A stretch of DNA of 64,000 nt from assembly GCA_964019695.1 (NCBI GenBank), contig OZ026514.1, forward strand, positions 10,416,751 to 10,480,750, in the 5' to 3' direction. The notes beneath the pieces are model-generated. The model saw nothing but the letters and a program-made list of their open reading frames with translations. It was not told the DNA's origin and searched no databases. Source of the stretch: Loripinus fragilis. Lineage: Eukaryota > Mollusca > Bivalvia > Lucinida > Lucinidae. Below, one piece after another: positions 1 to 52,642 of the stretch. Each line of letters starts with the position of its first letter. The stretch's first letter is position 1. The translations under genes were made by a program, and so were the position numbers.

Positions 1-3000
1 TGCCCAGTTATGAGAGAAATGATGAATGTTGTGTTTTTTGACAAAACAAGTAACTAAGAATAAAACCCAACAAAGCATTACTGATAAAAAGGAAGAAACT
101 TGAACCTAAATCACATAAAACGCCACTTCAAGTCAGAGTGTTTTATCAAATATATAAACAACATTTTTAGAAACTACTTATATTTTATGATCAAATGCTT
201 TCATGATATCTTTTTATCTCTCTGAAACATTTGTGTTTCCTTCTTTTAGTATTTGGAATGATATATACAAGATATTTGTAACTGGCTACAGCTTAAGTTA
301 AATGAAACATTGATATAAAACAATTGTAGTTCATAACCCAGTGTTGAGCAATGAAGGTGCAGGCGAGCCTGTGAAAATGTGTTGTTAGTAACAACAGAAC
401 CTTTGCAGCTCCTATACACAAAGTAAGTGTGTAAATGAAGAAACAGGCCAAATTTTAGAACGCTATCTCTGGTGCATCAGTATGGGTGATTAAGATGCAT
501 TTGCCATGTGTGATAAGAACCAAAATCTCTTGTTCTGCTCCAGACTTTCATTTGAGCTTGTATAAATTACATAAAATGCGTTCAACCTTATTTTTTTCAT
601 CTAAAGGTAACGAAATTCATACTTTTACTACTGTCAAAGAACAAATCGACATGATATTGAATATTTGAAATACCATTTCATACACACATAACAAAAATGA
701 CAATAGAAACACTGCTTTATCAACCTCTGAGATTTATAATAATCTTAATACAATGTACTAGTAAAAGAAATATGATTAAACAAAAGGAAGCATGGGAAAT
801 ACAATATGTATATATACTTTCATTAAGTTCATGTGGAATTTCTAGACATAACATGTAAGTCTATTATTGGTGACAATGATTGTACTGAAAAAAGGATGCT
901 AATGTTTGTTAGAGCAGTTGATATTTTTGCATGTGTCGATTGATCAAAACCCTCAGCATTTTTGGGTGCTTTTACATAATTTCCTATTTACGAGATGGGC
1001 AGTCTTATAAGAGCCTTTGCTGCTTACATGTAGTGCATTTGTTTACTGTCTGAAGAAAGAAAAGATTTCTGAAGCATATTACAGTAAAAAAAATGTTGTG
1101 TTGATTTTGATTTTATACCACTTATTCATTAAGTCAATACTCTGATGAGTTTACAATTCATTCTAATGTTTTATATGCATATAACGCTTTGTTATCAAGG
1201 ATTCCATTTACAAGATTCCTGTAATAATATGACAATACCACATTCTGTATAGTGGAAATTAGCATCAGCTATATAAGCATTGTTTGCTAAATCTAAGTAA
1301 GATCTCATGACTGCACGTTTTTTTAAACATTTATCTTTTCCATCTAACATTATGAAAGAACATTGTAAAATCTATTTGATATTAACAACTTGAATGTCAT
1401 CAGGTATAATTCAGCCTGACAATTCTGACTGATAAAGTTTTAAAGATTTCAATTGGTTTCGTAAATAACAATCAATCTGTTTACTTGAATATGATCATAT
1501 CAAATGGGACCATTGCCATTTTGTAAAACCAACCATTAAACCTTATTTTCCCCATTTTTAGGGAAATGTTTTCTTCTAAATAAAACATCTCCTTATAGAG
1601 TGTCATTAATTAAGCAAATGATCAGATGCACTAAGTTGGTGTGATACGCAGCTTCATTAATCAAACAATGAAAGGTATGCTGAAAATATACTAAATCATT
1701 TAAAAAGCTAAAAACAAGTAATGTGTCATACGCATAAAGATGTCAGTATACAATTTGATTTTTTGAGACAGTCTCTTTAAAATAACTGATTACAGACACA
1801 TATAATGCATTATATCTAATGTAATATATATCAAAGCGTTTTCTAACAACTCTTAGATGATTGATTCTATCTGGAATGTAAGCAAAGGAAAATTGTATGC
1901 TACTACCTCCCCAAAAAACATTTAGTAATTAGCAGCTTTTTTATGTAAATTAACCTCGATATACAAGGAAATAGCCTGTATCATGTTACTGACTATGTTT
2001 GTATAATGTGAACAACAGTAAACTGGGTACACAAAAATATTTTTTTCAAATAACTGATTAGATTTCTTTCAATTAAGTTATTTTTTCAGATAAATATTAC
2101 AAAAATCTAAATCCACACATATATTTGCTTTTCAGGCCCAATTTTATATGGTCTTAAACAGTTTGGACAACTTAGGTTCTTAGGATATATTTTATAAGGT
2201 TATATATGTTACTTTGATATTTTTGACAGAAAATGGGAATGTATTCTGCTACTGTTATTAAAGAACTATAATTTTATTTGATATGAGTTTTAAAATCTTT
2301 ATCTTTAGACAAATCAAAATGAATGTTTGTAGATAAAAAAAAAAAAACTTTCAAAAGTTTACTATGTCACAAATGTAAATATGTGTACATATATCAACTT
2401 TAGTGTATAGATATAGTTTCTTGAGAATAACTGATAATTATTTTAAGACAAACTGGTATCTTGTTATAAGTTTAACACAAAAAAGTTTTGAAACGAAATA
2501 AAATACCATATGATCTATAAGATAATGTATTTAGCAGTATATATAGCAAGTCTCAAAGTTTGTAATGTATGTTACATATTTCCATACAAGCAACAAAATG
2601 CTTTTTACACCAGAAACGATGTTATGTATAGCTTTTTAATCGTGTTAATCCATCAAATGCTCATATATGGGTTTTAAAAGTTAATAGATAGCATAACATG
2701 ATAATTTTAAAAGTGAAAAGGTTCTTACTATATTCAACATTTAATTCAGGATCATCATATATTCAACAGCTTATAATTCTTAAAGTATTTATGATCTAAA
2801 CAAGCTGCTTGCAGTTTGAAATAGTCAGTTAATTGTCGTTTGGGAATGTGGTATCTTAAACCAAAAAACTCATTATAAAGCTTATCAAATGAAACTATTG
2901 AACACATTTTCAATGATTTCATGAGGTGTAGTTGGAAATGTAACGTAAATGTCATAAATAACATAAAGGTGTGTTTCTGGAAGCCAACAATTATTTTGAT

Positions 3001-5840
3001 ACTTGTTTAGGCCTCAAAGGAAGCTCTTGGTATTAACGAAAGACTGTATGCATTAGCTGGACACCACCTGGATACCATCTCTTATTCAAATGTGACAATT
3101 TAGTTTTAAAAGTAAAAAAATGGGGGAGTGTATAAAACGTATACTCCTGAAAAACTGCTACCACAATTTGACCGTACAACGTGTCTAGAAATGTTGTAGA
3201 AGGCTAGTCTTAACTAATAAAGTCAAACCTTTTCTGGCAGGAAAAATGTGCCATCGAATTTTCAAATATTTAGCTCCTTGACTAGTAGTGAGTCTGATTG
3301 ATAATCTGACTTTTAAATGTATGGACAGCAATAGAGGGGATGTGAGCTTTAATCTTAATAAGGCTTCATACTTTCATACAGATTATTCTCTCCCTGCCAC
3401 TGATTGTCAGTTACTGATGACAGAACATGGTGCTCACTAAGTACAGGTAAACGACTTGTGAAACGGAGCAACGCTAACTGACCATCATGGTATGATTGAG
3501 AAAAAAATCCTGTTGAAAGTGACATCGTCCAATCACAACAACAACAACTACGACAACAACTGGTATATTTATTGTGAGAGTCACTATGGGTTATCAGCTT
3601 GTTATGAATGTTAGATTACTACTAATATATTGTAATAGAAATGTAAACAGAACTATTGTGTTTCTAATCTTAATATATTTGTGGGTGGGGTAATTCAACC
3701 TCTGATTTTTAACATTTTGGCTCATTTTATATGCTTTTATATGCGTTTTATAACATATGTATAATGTGTATTACTCATATAATAAAATCAAATTCTATAA
3801 TCAAAGCATAAAGGACTTAAAACAACTGCAGAAGAAGTGACCCATTGAATAAAATGATCTTCAAAGGCCACTTTATGCATAAAAGAGATCATTTTTAAGT
3901 CAAAAATATGAACACTTCCCTACAAGATAGGACTTGCAACTTTTAGTATGTGATCAAAGGCATAATAATATAGCAAATAAAACTAATGGCATTTCTGTTG
4001 CAATTAGTTCAAGGTTAGCCTATTTTTGAAGCCCAACCGACTAGTCTATGAGTCGTGAGCACTTTTCTTTGTTTTATCATAGTGTGTTAATTTTATTAGA
4101 GTGTTTCTCCATGATGATACATTGCAATAGTTAGAAGGCTTCCATGCAAGCTGAACATTTCTTGTACTTCAACGACAGTAGAATCTAGGGTGAAGATTTG
4201 GTACCAGTGAAATGCATTAATTGTTTATTGTTACTCCCACTGTGGGAGTCTGTAATTATTCTATGTTTTGTTGTACGTTACTATATGTCCATTCTAGTTT
4301 TGCAATCATCTTGATGGGGAAGAGAGAGCTGGTTGTTTTGCTTAGTTTGTCTGTCTGGTGTCTCGTGATGGTTGTGTGGCTCTTCCTCATGGTGCCATAG
4401 GTTTGTCTGCGGTTTGTGACTGTGGTATTTCCTGATCATACTCACTAGTTTTTCTATGACCTGGCCATGTGCAAAATGTTTCAAAAATGTATTCGCGAAG
4501 AAAATATTATCACTCTGTCGCTAAATACTATAATACCTAATTATTTTTATGGTTTGTCTATCAAAATTGACTCCATGTCTCCACAGATGGGTTATTTATA
4601 GCCTTACCTCTCTTGTTAATTTTTAATGTGTTTTGAGTAAGGTATACCGCTTATTAACACAAAACCCATTTTTCAGACGCGAACGGTCATAGAGTCTGAG
4701 GTCCGACCAGTCAGCGTGCAATTAAAGAGTCAAGCAAAGTTGCCAACCGTTATTGGGTTGACCATCAAGCATGCAGTCTGTTGCAATACATGAATGCTAT
4801 AACCAATTTCTTTTATAATGAGATATTATTTCAATAAACTGCGCTGAAAATTTATTAGAGCCAACACTTTTCTTACACATACACTAAATTGCCATCAAAC
4901 TCAAGTTTAGAAAGTCCCTGACTAAAGAGAGATTTATCTAGATATCAAATCAGAGTAACGGCGGTAAAATTTAGAAAAAAAAGTTTTGCGAAGTGTATGA
5001 TACCAATAGCCTTGTTTAAGAAGGCTAGATGCTCTAGCAAAACGGATGAGTTGAGAAATACAAACTCTATAGAATAGTAGTCGCTCTGTAGAGCGAGGAA
5101 CATTACCATCTAAAATGAGAAATTGACAATTTCAAAATCAAAATCATCACTTTTATCATAAAATTGTGGTAGAGACAATATCTTAGAAATGGACAATTTT
5201 GAGTTCAAAAATGAGGCGTCAGTATCAGAGTTATTTCTTTCCTTTAAGAGCAGTTCCTCATGGTAGCAGTACCACATAAGGTGACCTCCCTTGAATGTTA
5301 CTATTTTTATTTCGCACGTACGTAACTGTGTAATGAGAGCTACGCAAATGGCTATGCTTCTGTGGATTCTAGTATATTTTATGATCCAGAGAATCAGACA
5401 TCATAACTGTTATTGTGCTTGTCTAGCAGTTATTGATTAATGCTTTGCATTTTTGAAATTTGAAAATGATAGTGGGGATTCAAAATCATGGACTTCAGAA
5501 ATTCAAATCTTAAAACTTGCACGACCAAAACAAAACGTTAAAGGCATCAGCAGCGCCATATGCACAAAATAAGACATTTGTTTAATTTGCACAGATTATG
5601 CATTTTTGTGCAATTCATATGGGTAAAACAACAAATTTGAATTTCCAAATGCATTTGAAGCAATTATTTTTTAAAACATATTGTCCTTTTATTTATAAAA
5701 GTATAAAGTACATTTGGATTTGCACTGCACTATTATATAGAATTACTAATCTTCTCACATACAATAGCAATTATATATTCTAACACACCTCGCCTATAGA
5801 GCCAACGGTAACAAACTGTGATATATCGGACAATAATTCA
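1..5840. other. Intergenic AT-rich DNA, no gene recognised
   Basis: This stretch is AT-rich, with stop codons dense in all frames. The few open frames of 60-70 codons show no recognisable motif. The only structure I see is a copy, on the minus strand around 4298-4440, of a dispersed repeat whose other copy is at 11007-11152, and scattered short inverted repeats. I cannot assign any gene here. Confidence 0.6.
4298..4440 (-). repeat. Dispersed repeat, copy 1 of an inverted pair
   Basis: The reverse complement of this segment matches 11007-11152 closely over about 140 bp. Both copies keep an open frame of about 47 codons beginning MIRKYH. Most base differences between them change amino acids, so the frame is probably not under coding constraint. 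Confidence 0.6.
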
Positions 5841-5854
5841 CTGCAAAAGTGTGT

Positions 5855-6055
5855 GATAGCTGACGTCACTGGAAAATGACGTCATTCATGGCATTAGACG
5901 GTGTAACGTCGTTATTGCGCTTGAAAGACGTTACAATTACATGTAAACGTATGCGACGTAGTCTAAATATTGGTGGGAGTTCTTCAGTGCAATGGCGGAA
6001 AGTTGGAAGAAGCTGAAGACTTCGAATGTGTTTTCGTCGTTTATTGTGTGTTAGA
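5855..6055 (+). promoter_or_regulatory. Possible promoter: paired CRE-like TGACGTCA sites
   Basis: Two perfect TGACGTCA palindromes (CREB/ATF consensus) lie 16 bp apart at 5861-5868 and 5877-5884, in a locally CpG-richer stretch. About 110 bp downstream, an ATGGCGG start (5993) opens a 20-codon frame ending at a TAG. This could be the promoter and first exon of an unseen gene, or chance. No downstream exon was recognised. Confidence 0.25.
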
Positions 6056-6178
6056 ATTGAAATAGATCAGCTCCATTGCGCTGCGCGCTCGTGATTTGAT
6101 CTTCTTTACAACTGACCTCCAAACAGTGAATTATTACTCAACAATGCACGCAATGGAGCTGATCTATTTCTTAATTAA
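6056..6178. repeat. Inverted repeat (hairpin) with 23-bp perfect arms
   Basis: The arm AAATAGATCAGCTCCATTGC near 6059-6080 recurs as its reverse complement near 6152-6174, with a loop of about 70 bp. This is the structure of a small MITE. It is flanked by AATT-rich sequence and no coding potential is seen. Confidence 0.55.
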
Positions 6179-7593
6179 ACTTTGTATTTTATTGCAGAAA
6201 ATTGTAAATTTTGGAGAAAACTGGTCTCTATTTTTTGACATTAATTTTCTGGCTTAACCAAGATAGACAGGACTCCATATTTGCCTACCTCCTTGCACAC
6301 AAATCTGAGTGAACAACAGAATGACAACAAATTGGAGCTCAGGTGTGATTACATCCTATGTTTTTTTCTTCTTAACAAAATGTGCAAAGCACATTCACCA
6401 GAGGCCTTCCTAGCCCATATATTCCAACAACCTGTATACCACACGTGGTTCTGACTGAATCACTATAGCACTGCACATATCCATACCAGTGTAGCCTGGT
6501 ATCTCAAAATTAGGTCAAGGTCATCAAGCTCAAGTTCCTTTATGTATGGTATGTACATAGATATTGATAAGACCAGGGAAAAATGATCGCCAAATGTGCG
6601 GCGACTGATTGGAGACTGGTCGGTGACCATAACAAAACCAGACTCCTAGAGGTCGCGCCGCGGTCGCAAGCTCTGCTGGACACGGGCTTTACAGACACTA
6701 AAGACTGTATTTATCCTCATATTTTTTTCTTTAATTTGGAGAATGCCTTTATATTGACAAGGGTACATGTAGGTCAAGTTTGACTTTGCTCCTTTGAAGG
6801 TTCTCTAGGCCCTTTCCTGCTAATCTTGTAGCCAGACGTGTATGTGCTACTAGTGGTGCTCTTGTTGCAGAGTTGACTACAAGAAAACTTTGTTATTCTA
6901 TTTCTGTAAGTTAAAATAGTTATAGATGATACATCCAATCTTTCAATATTGTGGCTAGTCTCTCTGGCTAAGTAGACAGGGTGTTAATCTTAAGACATCT
7001 AGTCACACAGTCTGTCCTAGAAGTGTAGTCATATATGGTTTATCTTCACTGAACAATATGGCCACCAGGGCTAAAAGTATGAAAACACACACACTTAAAA
7101 CAACTTCTCCAGATTCACTGGTCGAAATTTAAAATAATTTCAGACAATTATCCAGTCTACCAAAATTGCACTAAATGGTTCCATTCTTCTGAATCAAATA
7201 GCCACAAGAGCTAAAAATATAAGAAAAAACGTTCTCCTCCTGAAACACATAATTCCCTATACCAAATTTCACAAAGGCTTACCCTCCACTGATCGAAATG
7301 CTGCCAGAACTAAGAATAAAATAAAACCTTTGAACCTCCTCCATATATGGCCATCTTAGTCATGTAACCAGGACCATTCGAACAAATTGTCATTTCCTCA
7401 TCCTAAGAGGTATCCATATTAAATTTGAAATCAATTTGCCCAATAGTTTCGGGACGTTTTAAAAGAATTGACAGATGGATAGACGACTGAGTCATTGGTA
7501 TACTTTTAGCTCACCCATCAGCCTTTGTCTCTGGTAAGCTAACAGAGGCATAGATCAGACTGCCAGTTCACAGGATGATCTATGCCTTTCTTT

Positions 7594-9955
7594 GAATCCG
7601 GGTCGTTTCGCCCCAGATCCAGTTCGCCCCCTAGACGTTTCGCCCCAGCGGCGTTTCGCCCCAGGTCGTTTCGCCCCTGGTCGTTTCGCCCCCCCTAGTC
7701 ATTTCGCCCCTGGTCGATTCGCCCCAAGAAGAAATATCAACATATTTTGTTGAAATCTATGTGAATAGTTAGTGCAAATATATTTGCAATGTTTTACGCC
7801 AGTAGTAATGTAGTTTAACAGTTAAAATCTTCAACTCTTTTGGCTGGATAAAGATTATGTGCACGTTTTTTTGCATAAAGCTATTGTGCCAGCTCATGAG
7901 AATTTAATACTTATTGCATATGCGATTATACCTAAAGTAATATCAATAATATTACCTCTCATGACAAAGATGTTTTCTGATATATTCAGCTTGGCTATAT
8001 AAAGTTAGGTCTAATTTGTGGCCTAAGTCTATCCGTTTTAAACCATACGTTTTATATGCGATCAACATGGACTCAGTAGATGAGTCTCTGTTATTCAGCA
8101 ATAAACTTGTATCAAATGCACATGTTATGGTTTAGTTACTAATTTCTGCCAGGTAGAATTTCCTAGGGGTAGGTAATTGTTTATTGTTTTGAGGTCTGAA
8201 AATTCTGAGTTCTCGTCATGTAGACCATTTTAACTATTGCGCATTCCGTTTATCGCACAATCCGTTTTCCCCATTATAAAGATAATGCAAACATATTTGA
8301 AATTAATTACATTCATTTCATCTTACGACTCTGCAACGTAAAGCAATATTATATCTTGCAATTATGACTATGCAGAAGACATTTGTAGAATCTTACACAT
8401 GGCAAAAGTGTTTCCATGTCTCTTTCCAATGGGTAAAACGAATAACGATAATTATACACGAAATAATGATAAGATAACACTTTTCATCAGTTTAATTCAC
8501 TAATTGCAAACAATCAAGCAAACAAACATCATAGACAACAATTAGGCCGTCGATCCTTTGACCTACGTTGATCATTAATTTCGACAAAACTGCAATTTTT
8601 TACTTATTTATATCAGGATCGTATATTCCTGCTCTCCAAGATCAAGTTTTTGCAATCGAAAGCATCCGGATAAGCAGTTTAAAACATGCATCAAATGTCG
8701 CTGATCTTGTTCAACTTAATGAAGAATGAACCGCGGCATAAATCAAAGGATCAAACCATTTAATGAACTCATTACTTAGCCCATTGCCCGCCCACTTCCC
8801 AGTAAGCATGTAAAATCGTGCCACTATAGGCCCGCCAGCGAAATGCCATTCGAAAGGCGTTTCACCGGCGGGCCGATAGTGGCACAAGATTGGATGCTGG
8901 CGTGACTCCTATGTTTTCAGCCAAATGCGTGGTATACTTTCCGTACCTAACACTTTTTGAGATTATAACGGGTGGAAATTGAAGTCCAAAATGTTGATAC
9001 GGATGACATATCGCATATTGCCACACGTCATGACTGTTTACACTGCCTGTCATGATATACATTAAATTACTGAAAAACTTTATTCAAACATTAGCGGATT
9101 ATGATAAACACTGTAGATATGGAGGACATACCGCACAAACGTACGTTCACTGACGAAGTCAAAGCACCTCACCGACATATCGAAGTTTAATTGATCAATA
9201 AAATTTTAATTGCAGCTGATTGATTGATGTGTGTTTTCGACACCCTAGTCTTAATCCCATTAATGACTCACAGATTAAAGATTATCCGGCCGCACACTTA
9301 CTTTAATAAGAGACAATTAACGTCCAATTACTTTAACTGGTTGATCAGTCCCTTTTCTTAATGCAATGAGCAGAGCGCCGCCACCCTGCGTATTTGCGCA
9401 GAGTTGAAGGGAATATAAAATTATTTATTAGTCGGCCTATTTTTTGGTAAGGATTGCATTTGTTATCACGGTTTATCCTAGTCATGCTTATTACATTTAT
9501 GTACTACACTCTTCCCAAACTTTTTTCATGGACACCAGGTCCTGCATCCTCGAGCCTGCACCATACCAATTATCAGATAATAGTTTATAGCAGTGTGGAT
9601 CCTGATCAGATGGCTTTTGATATACAAAAAGAGATAGATCTAGGTTCCACAAGGCTTAAATGCTATCATTATTACTGAAGCGTTTTCATTGTTAAAAAAA
9701 TTATTACTGAAGCGTGTTCATCGTTAAAATTAAATTACTATCATATCTTAATAATGCTTAAAATATCTTGATGAAATGTATAGCATTTTGAAGGGATTAA
9801 AAAATAGAGGGGCGAAACGACTAGGGTAAAAAAGAAGGTGGGGCGAAACGACTAGGGTGTAGGGGCGAAACGTCTAGGCATCAAATTTGGGGCGAAACGA
9901 CCAGGGGCGAAACGACTAGGGGCGAACTGGTCTTGGGGCGAAACGACTTGTTACC
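7594..9955. mobile_element. Non-autonomous DNA transposon with GGGGCGAAACGAC end arrays
   Basis: The left end (7601-7725) holds about seven spaced copies of GTCGTTTCGCCCC. The right end (9808-9949) holds about seven copies in the opposite orientation. The outermost ~45 bp of the two ends match as an inverted repeat, including one variant unit that reads CCAGTTCGCCCC at both ends. The 9-bp sequence CCTTTCTTT occurs at 7585-7593 and again at 9956-9964, a candidate target-site duplication. The interior (~2 kb) has no transposase-like frame and carries a nested hairpin at 8822-8885. The superfamily is not assigned: 8-10 bp duplications would fit hAT, MULE or Zisupton-like elements. Confidence 0.7.
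8822..8885. repeat. Near-perfect hairpin nested in the GGGGCGAAAC element
   Basis: Sequence beginning GTGCCACTATAGGCCCGCC is followed, after a short loop, by its near-complete reverse complement. Related hairpins carrying a CGCCAGCGAAACGCC-type core occur around 21460-21515 and 40535-40605, so this is a dispersed foldback family. Confidence 0.6.
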
Positions 9956-10075
9956 CCTTTCTTTTACCCATAGACAAAACAGGTTTGATCATGATAAGGT
10001 TTATGTAACTTGATAACTTCCACTGGGGTTTATATCACTGTCAGAACAAAACTGAATGGAAAATGTTTTCCAACA

Positions 10076-10322
10076 TCATATGGGCCTCGTCGTGAGAAAA
10101 TCTGTCTTTGGGGTTTCTGACAAAGCAAGTTCCGAACCAGTCTCCTCACCTACAGAGACTAGCCAGAAAATTGAAATTTCACCTGTAGCAAGTTTACATA
10201 TGATATTTTCCAAAAAGCGAATAACAAAGGCGCTGATCAGACTGTACGGATTGCAGGCTGGTCTGCGCTTGTGTTGTTTCGCAAAACCCCGAAGACAGGT
10301 TTTCTCACGTTTAGGCCCATAT
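10076..10322. mobile_element. MITE family D, copy 1
   Basis: Terminal inverted repeats beginning GGGCCT run into TGAGAAAAcCTGTCTTcGGGG-like sequence at both ends (left near 10080, right near 10320). The element is about 247 bp. A second copy lies at 11330-11563. The 98- and 70-codon open frames here are shadows of this repeat. It lies just downstream of the SARS2 stop codon. Confidence 0.6.
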
Positions 10323-10478
10323 GCAACTGGATCAGGATGGGTAGAATCTTAGCATGCCTAACTTGTTGTTGGGCTTGATCTGGGTCCAAACTTTTTGCAA
10401 AAATAATCAGCAGATTACAAAAGTCAGCATGAGTGGGTAAAGAATTCAATGTAAGAAATACAGCACAGAATAAACAGT

Positions 10479-50921
<40,443 letters not shown>

Positions 50922-51035
50922 TTTGAAAAGGATGCTGTCATAGGTGGAAAATATTGTCTGAAATGATATCAATTCTCTCAATACACTACTATAGGGTAGA
51001 GGGTAAATTAACTGATCAGATTACCGTAACCATTA

Positions 51036-51226
51036 AATTGCTAATCACAAGTTGTCTGCTGTAATGTTTCAGTAGCTTTTTGACAAACAGCATGGACCCA
51101 GATCAGACTGCTCCTACAGGAACAGACTGATCTGGATCCACACTGTTTGCCCCTATACTATCATAAGTCAAATGATGTTAGCCAAAAAATGCAGCAGACG
51201 ACAATTTTGGATGATTTTTGCAGGCT
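51036..51226. mobile_element. TTAA-type MITE (family P)
   Basis: TTAA-like ends lie near 51033 and 51227. The central hairpin is CCAGATCAGACTGCTCCTAC / AACAGACTGATCTGGATCC. CAGCAGACGACAATTTT is the family interior. It lies just upstream of the SARS2 start. Confidence 0.6.
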
Positions 51227-51741
51227 CTTTAAATTGAGATTTGATTTGTTCTCAATAGCATTCTAATCAACAAGGACTTAATATATTATTACTTAGCTAT
51301 ATCTACTGTATCTATTTTTCTCTTTCAGTTCTCAAAAAAATATTGGTTATCGTGAAAAGTGTTTGGATTCGTGCACGGTAGCTTTGTATAGAGAGTCCCT
51401 GCTTCAGATTAGACCGTTGGAAGTTGACCATAATTTACAAATGGCAGTGACACGGAAAAACAAAATAATAACAATACATAAGCAATCGAATTAGAAAGCC
51501 TATAATCCTTGCTACTTTATCTCAAATAAAAGATGAAAAATATTATAATTTCGCAGTTCTGCAACTATACACTGACCCTGGCCTGACACAAACAGTCCTT
51601 ATTCTGTATCAGGCCTTGTGGCACAATCTACTCCAATGTAAACTAGCTAGCTTCTAACGATGTCGGTGCAAATTTTCCACAAATGTACTTAAGAGATTTG
51701 GATTGACAGTCGTTGTTAGCACAGTCCTCACATGCAATGAC

Positions 51742-51934
51742 AGGGGGCGCAGTGGCTCAGTGGTAGAGTGCTTGACTCGAGACCGCGTGTTTGAGCCTCA
51801 CCAGAGTCACTGCCTAGTGTCCTTGGGCAAGACACATTAATCCTAGCTAAGTAATGGTCCAACCCAGGAAGACTCGACCCTACATAACTGAAAGATTGTT
51901 TATAGAACGTAAAATCAAATCAAACAAACAAAAA
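51742..51934 (+). mobile_element. Full-length tRNA-derived SINE, family S1
   Basis: It starts AGGGGGCGCAGTGGCTCAGT (box A). Box B is TGTTTGAGCCTCAC. The tail is AAATCAAATCAAACAAAC. A 12-bp duplication ACATGCAATGAC lies at 51730-51741 and 51935-51946. Confidence 0.95.
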
Positions 51935-52129
51935 ACATGCAATGACCATTATATTACCGCGAAAACACATGACTTTGAAAAATTGGCGTGAGATAGCCGT
52001 TGATCGGTGCTAAAAATATCCAGAAAAAAACAGAATGAAAGAAATATAAACATAGATAAAAACTGATTACGTTAAGACTGTCAGTTAGAGAGAAAAATCT
52101 TTGTTCCGTGAAATGTCCAAGGGCGCTGA

Positions 52130-52215
52130 CATTTTGTTATTGGTTCCCTTTTCACTCCAATAGTCATTCATCGAAAGCGGGAAACACTTCGATCAATCAG
52201 AGTCGTTTCCCTTTT
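52130..52215. promoter_or_regulatory. Possible CCAAT-rich promoter upstream of SARS2
   Basis: ATTGG (52139), CCAAT (52157) and CAATCAG (52193) are clustered in a non-repeat stretch with GCGGGAAA. This suits a housekeeping promoter, but it is 1.2 kb upstream of the coding start and would need an unseen 5' untranslated exon. Confidence 0.2.
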
Positions 52216-52642
52216 TTGCGCCACTTGTCAGATCAGAAATCAATACAAAAGGTTTGATTTGTTCTTTTTTTCAGCTGACATGGTCTGTGATAAGATTATT
52301 TGGCATGGATTTGAGTATGTCTGTAAAGTGCTACTGCCTCAAAAATACATTTACAAACCCAACTTTAACTTGATCATTATTTTTTGTTACCCAATACCAG
52401 ACTAGTTTTGATGCAGTGACTTGAAACTATAGTGGAGTAAGCTAATTTCGCCAAGAATGTAATTTCGCCAATTGATTATTCCCACCGTTTTTTCACTTGT
52501 GTGAAGTCACAGGCCCATTCTGATAAGGGGATTTCCAAGGGCAGAAGAAAAGCTGTCTGTTAAATTGTTAATTAGTAAGAAAATGCTTACCTGAGTGGTA
52601 AAATAATGATCACTTGCCTGCAGGGAATGTGTTCAGTGCGGC

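Noticed and set aside
10056..10449. 98- and 70-codon frames near the SARS2 3' end
   Set aside because: They lie on MITE family D inverted repeats and read the same sequence from both strands.
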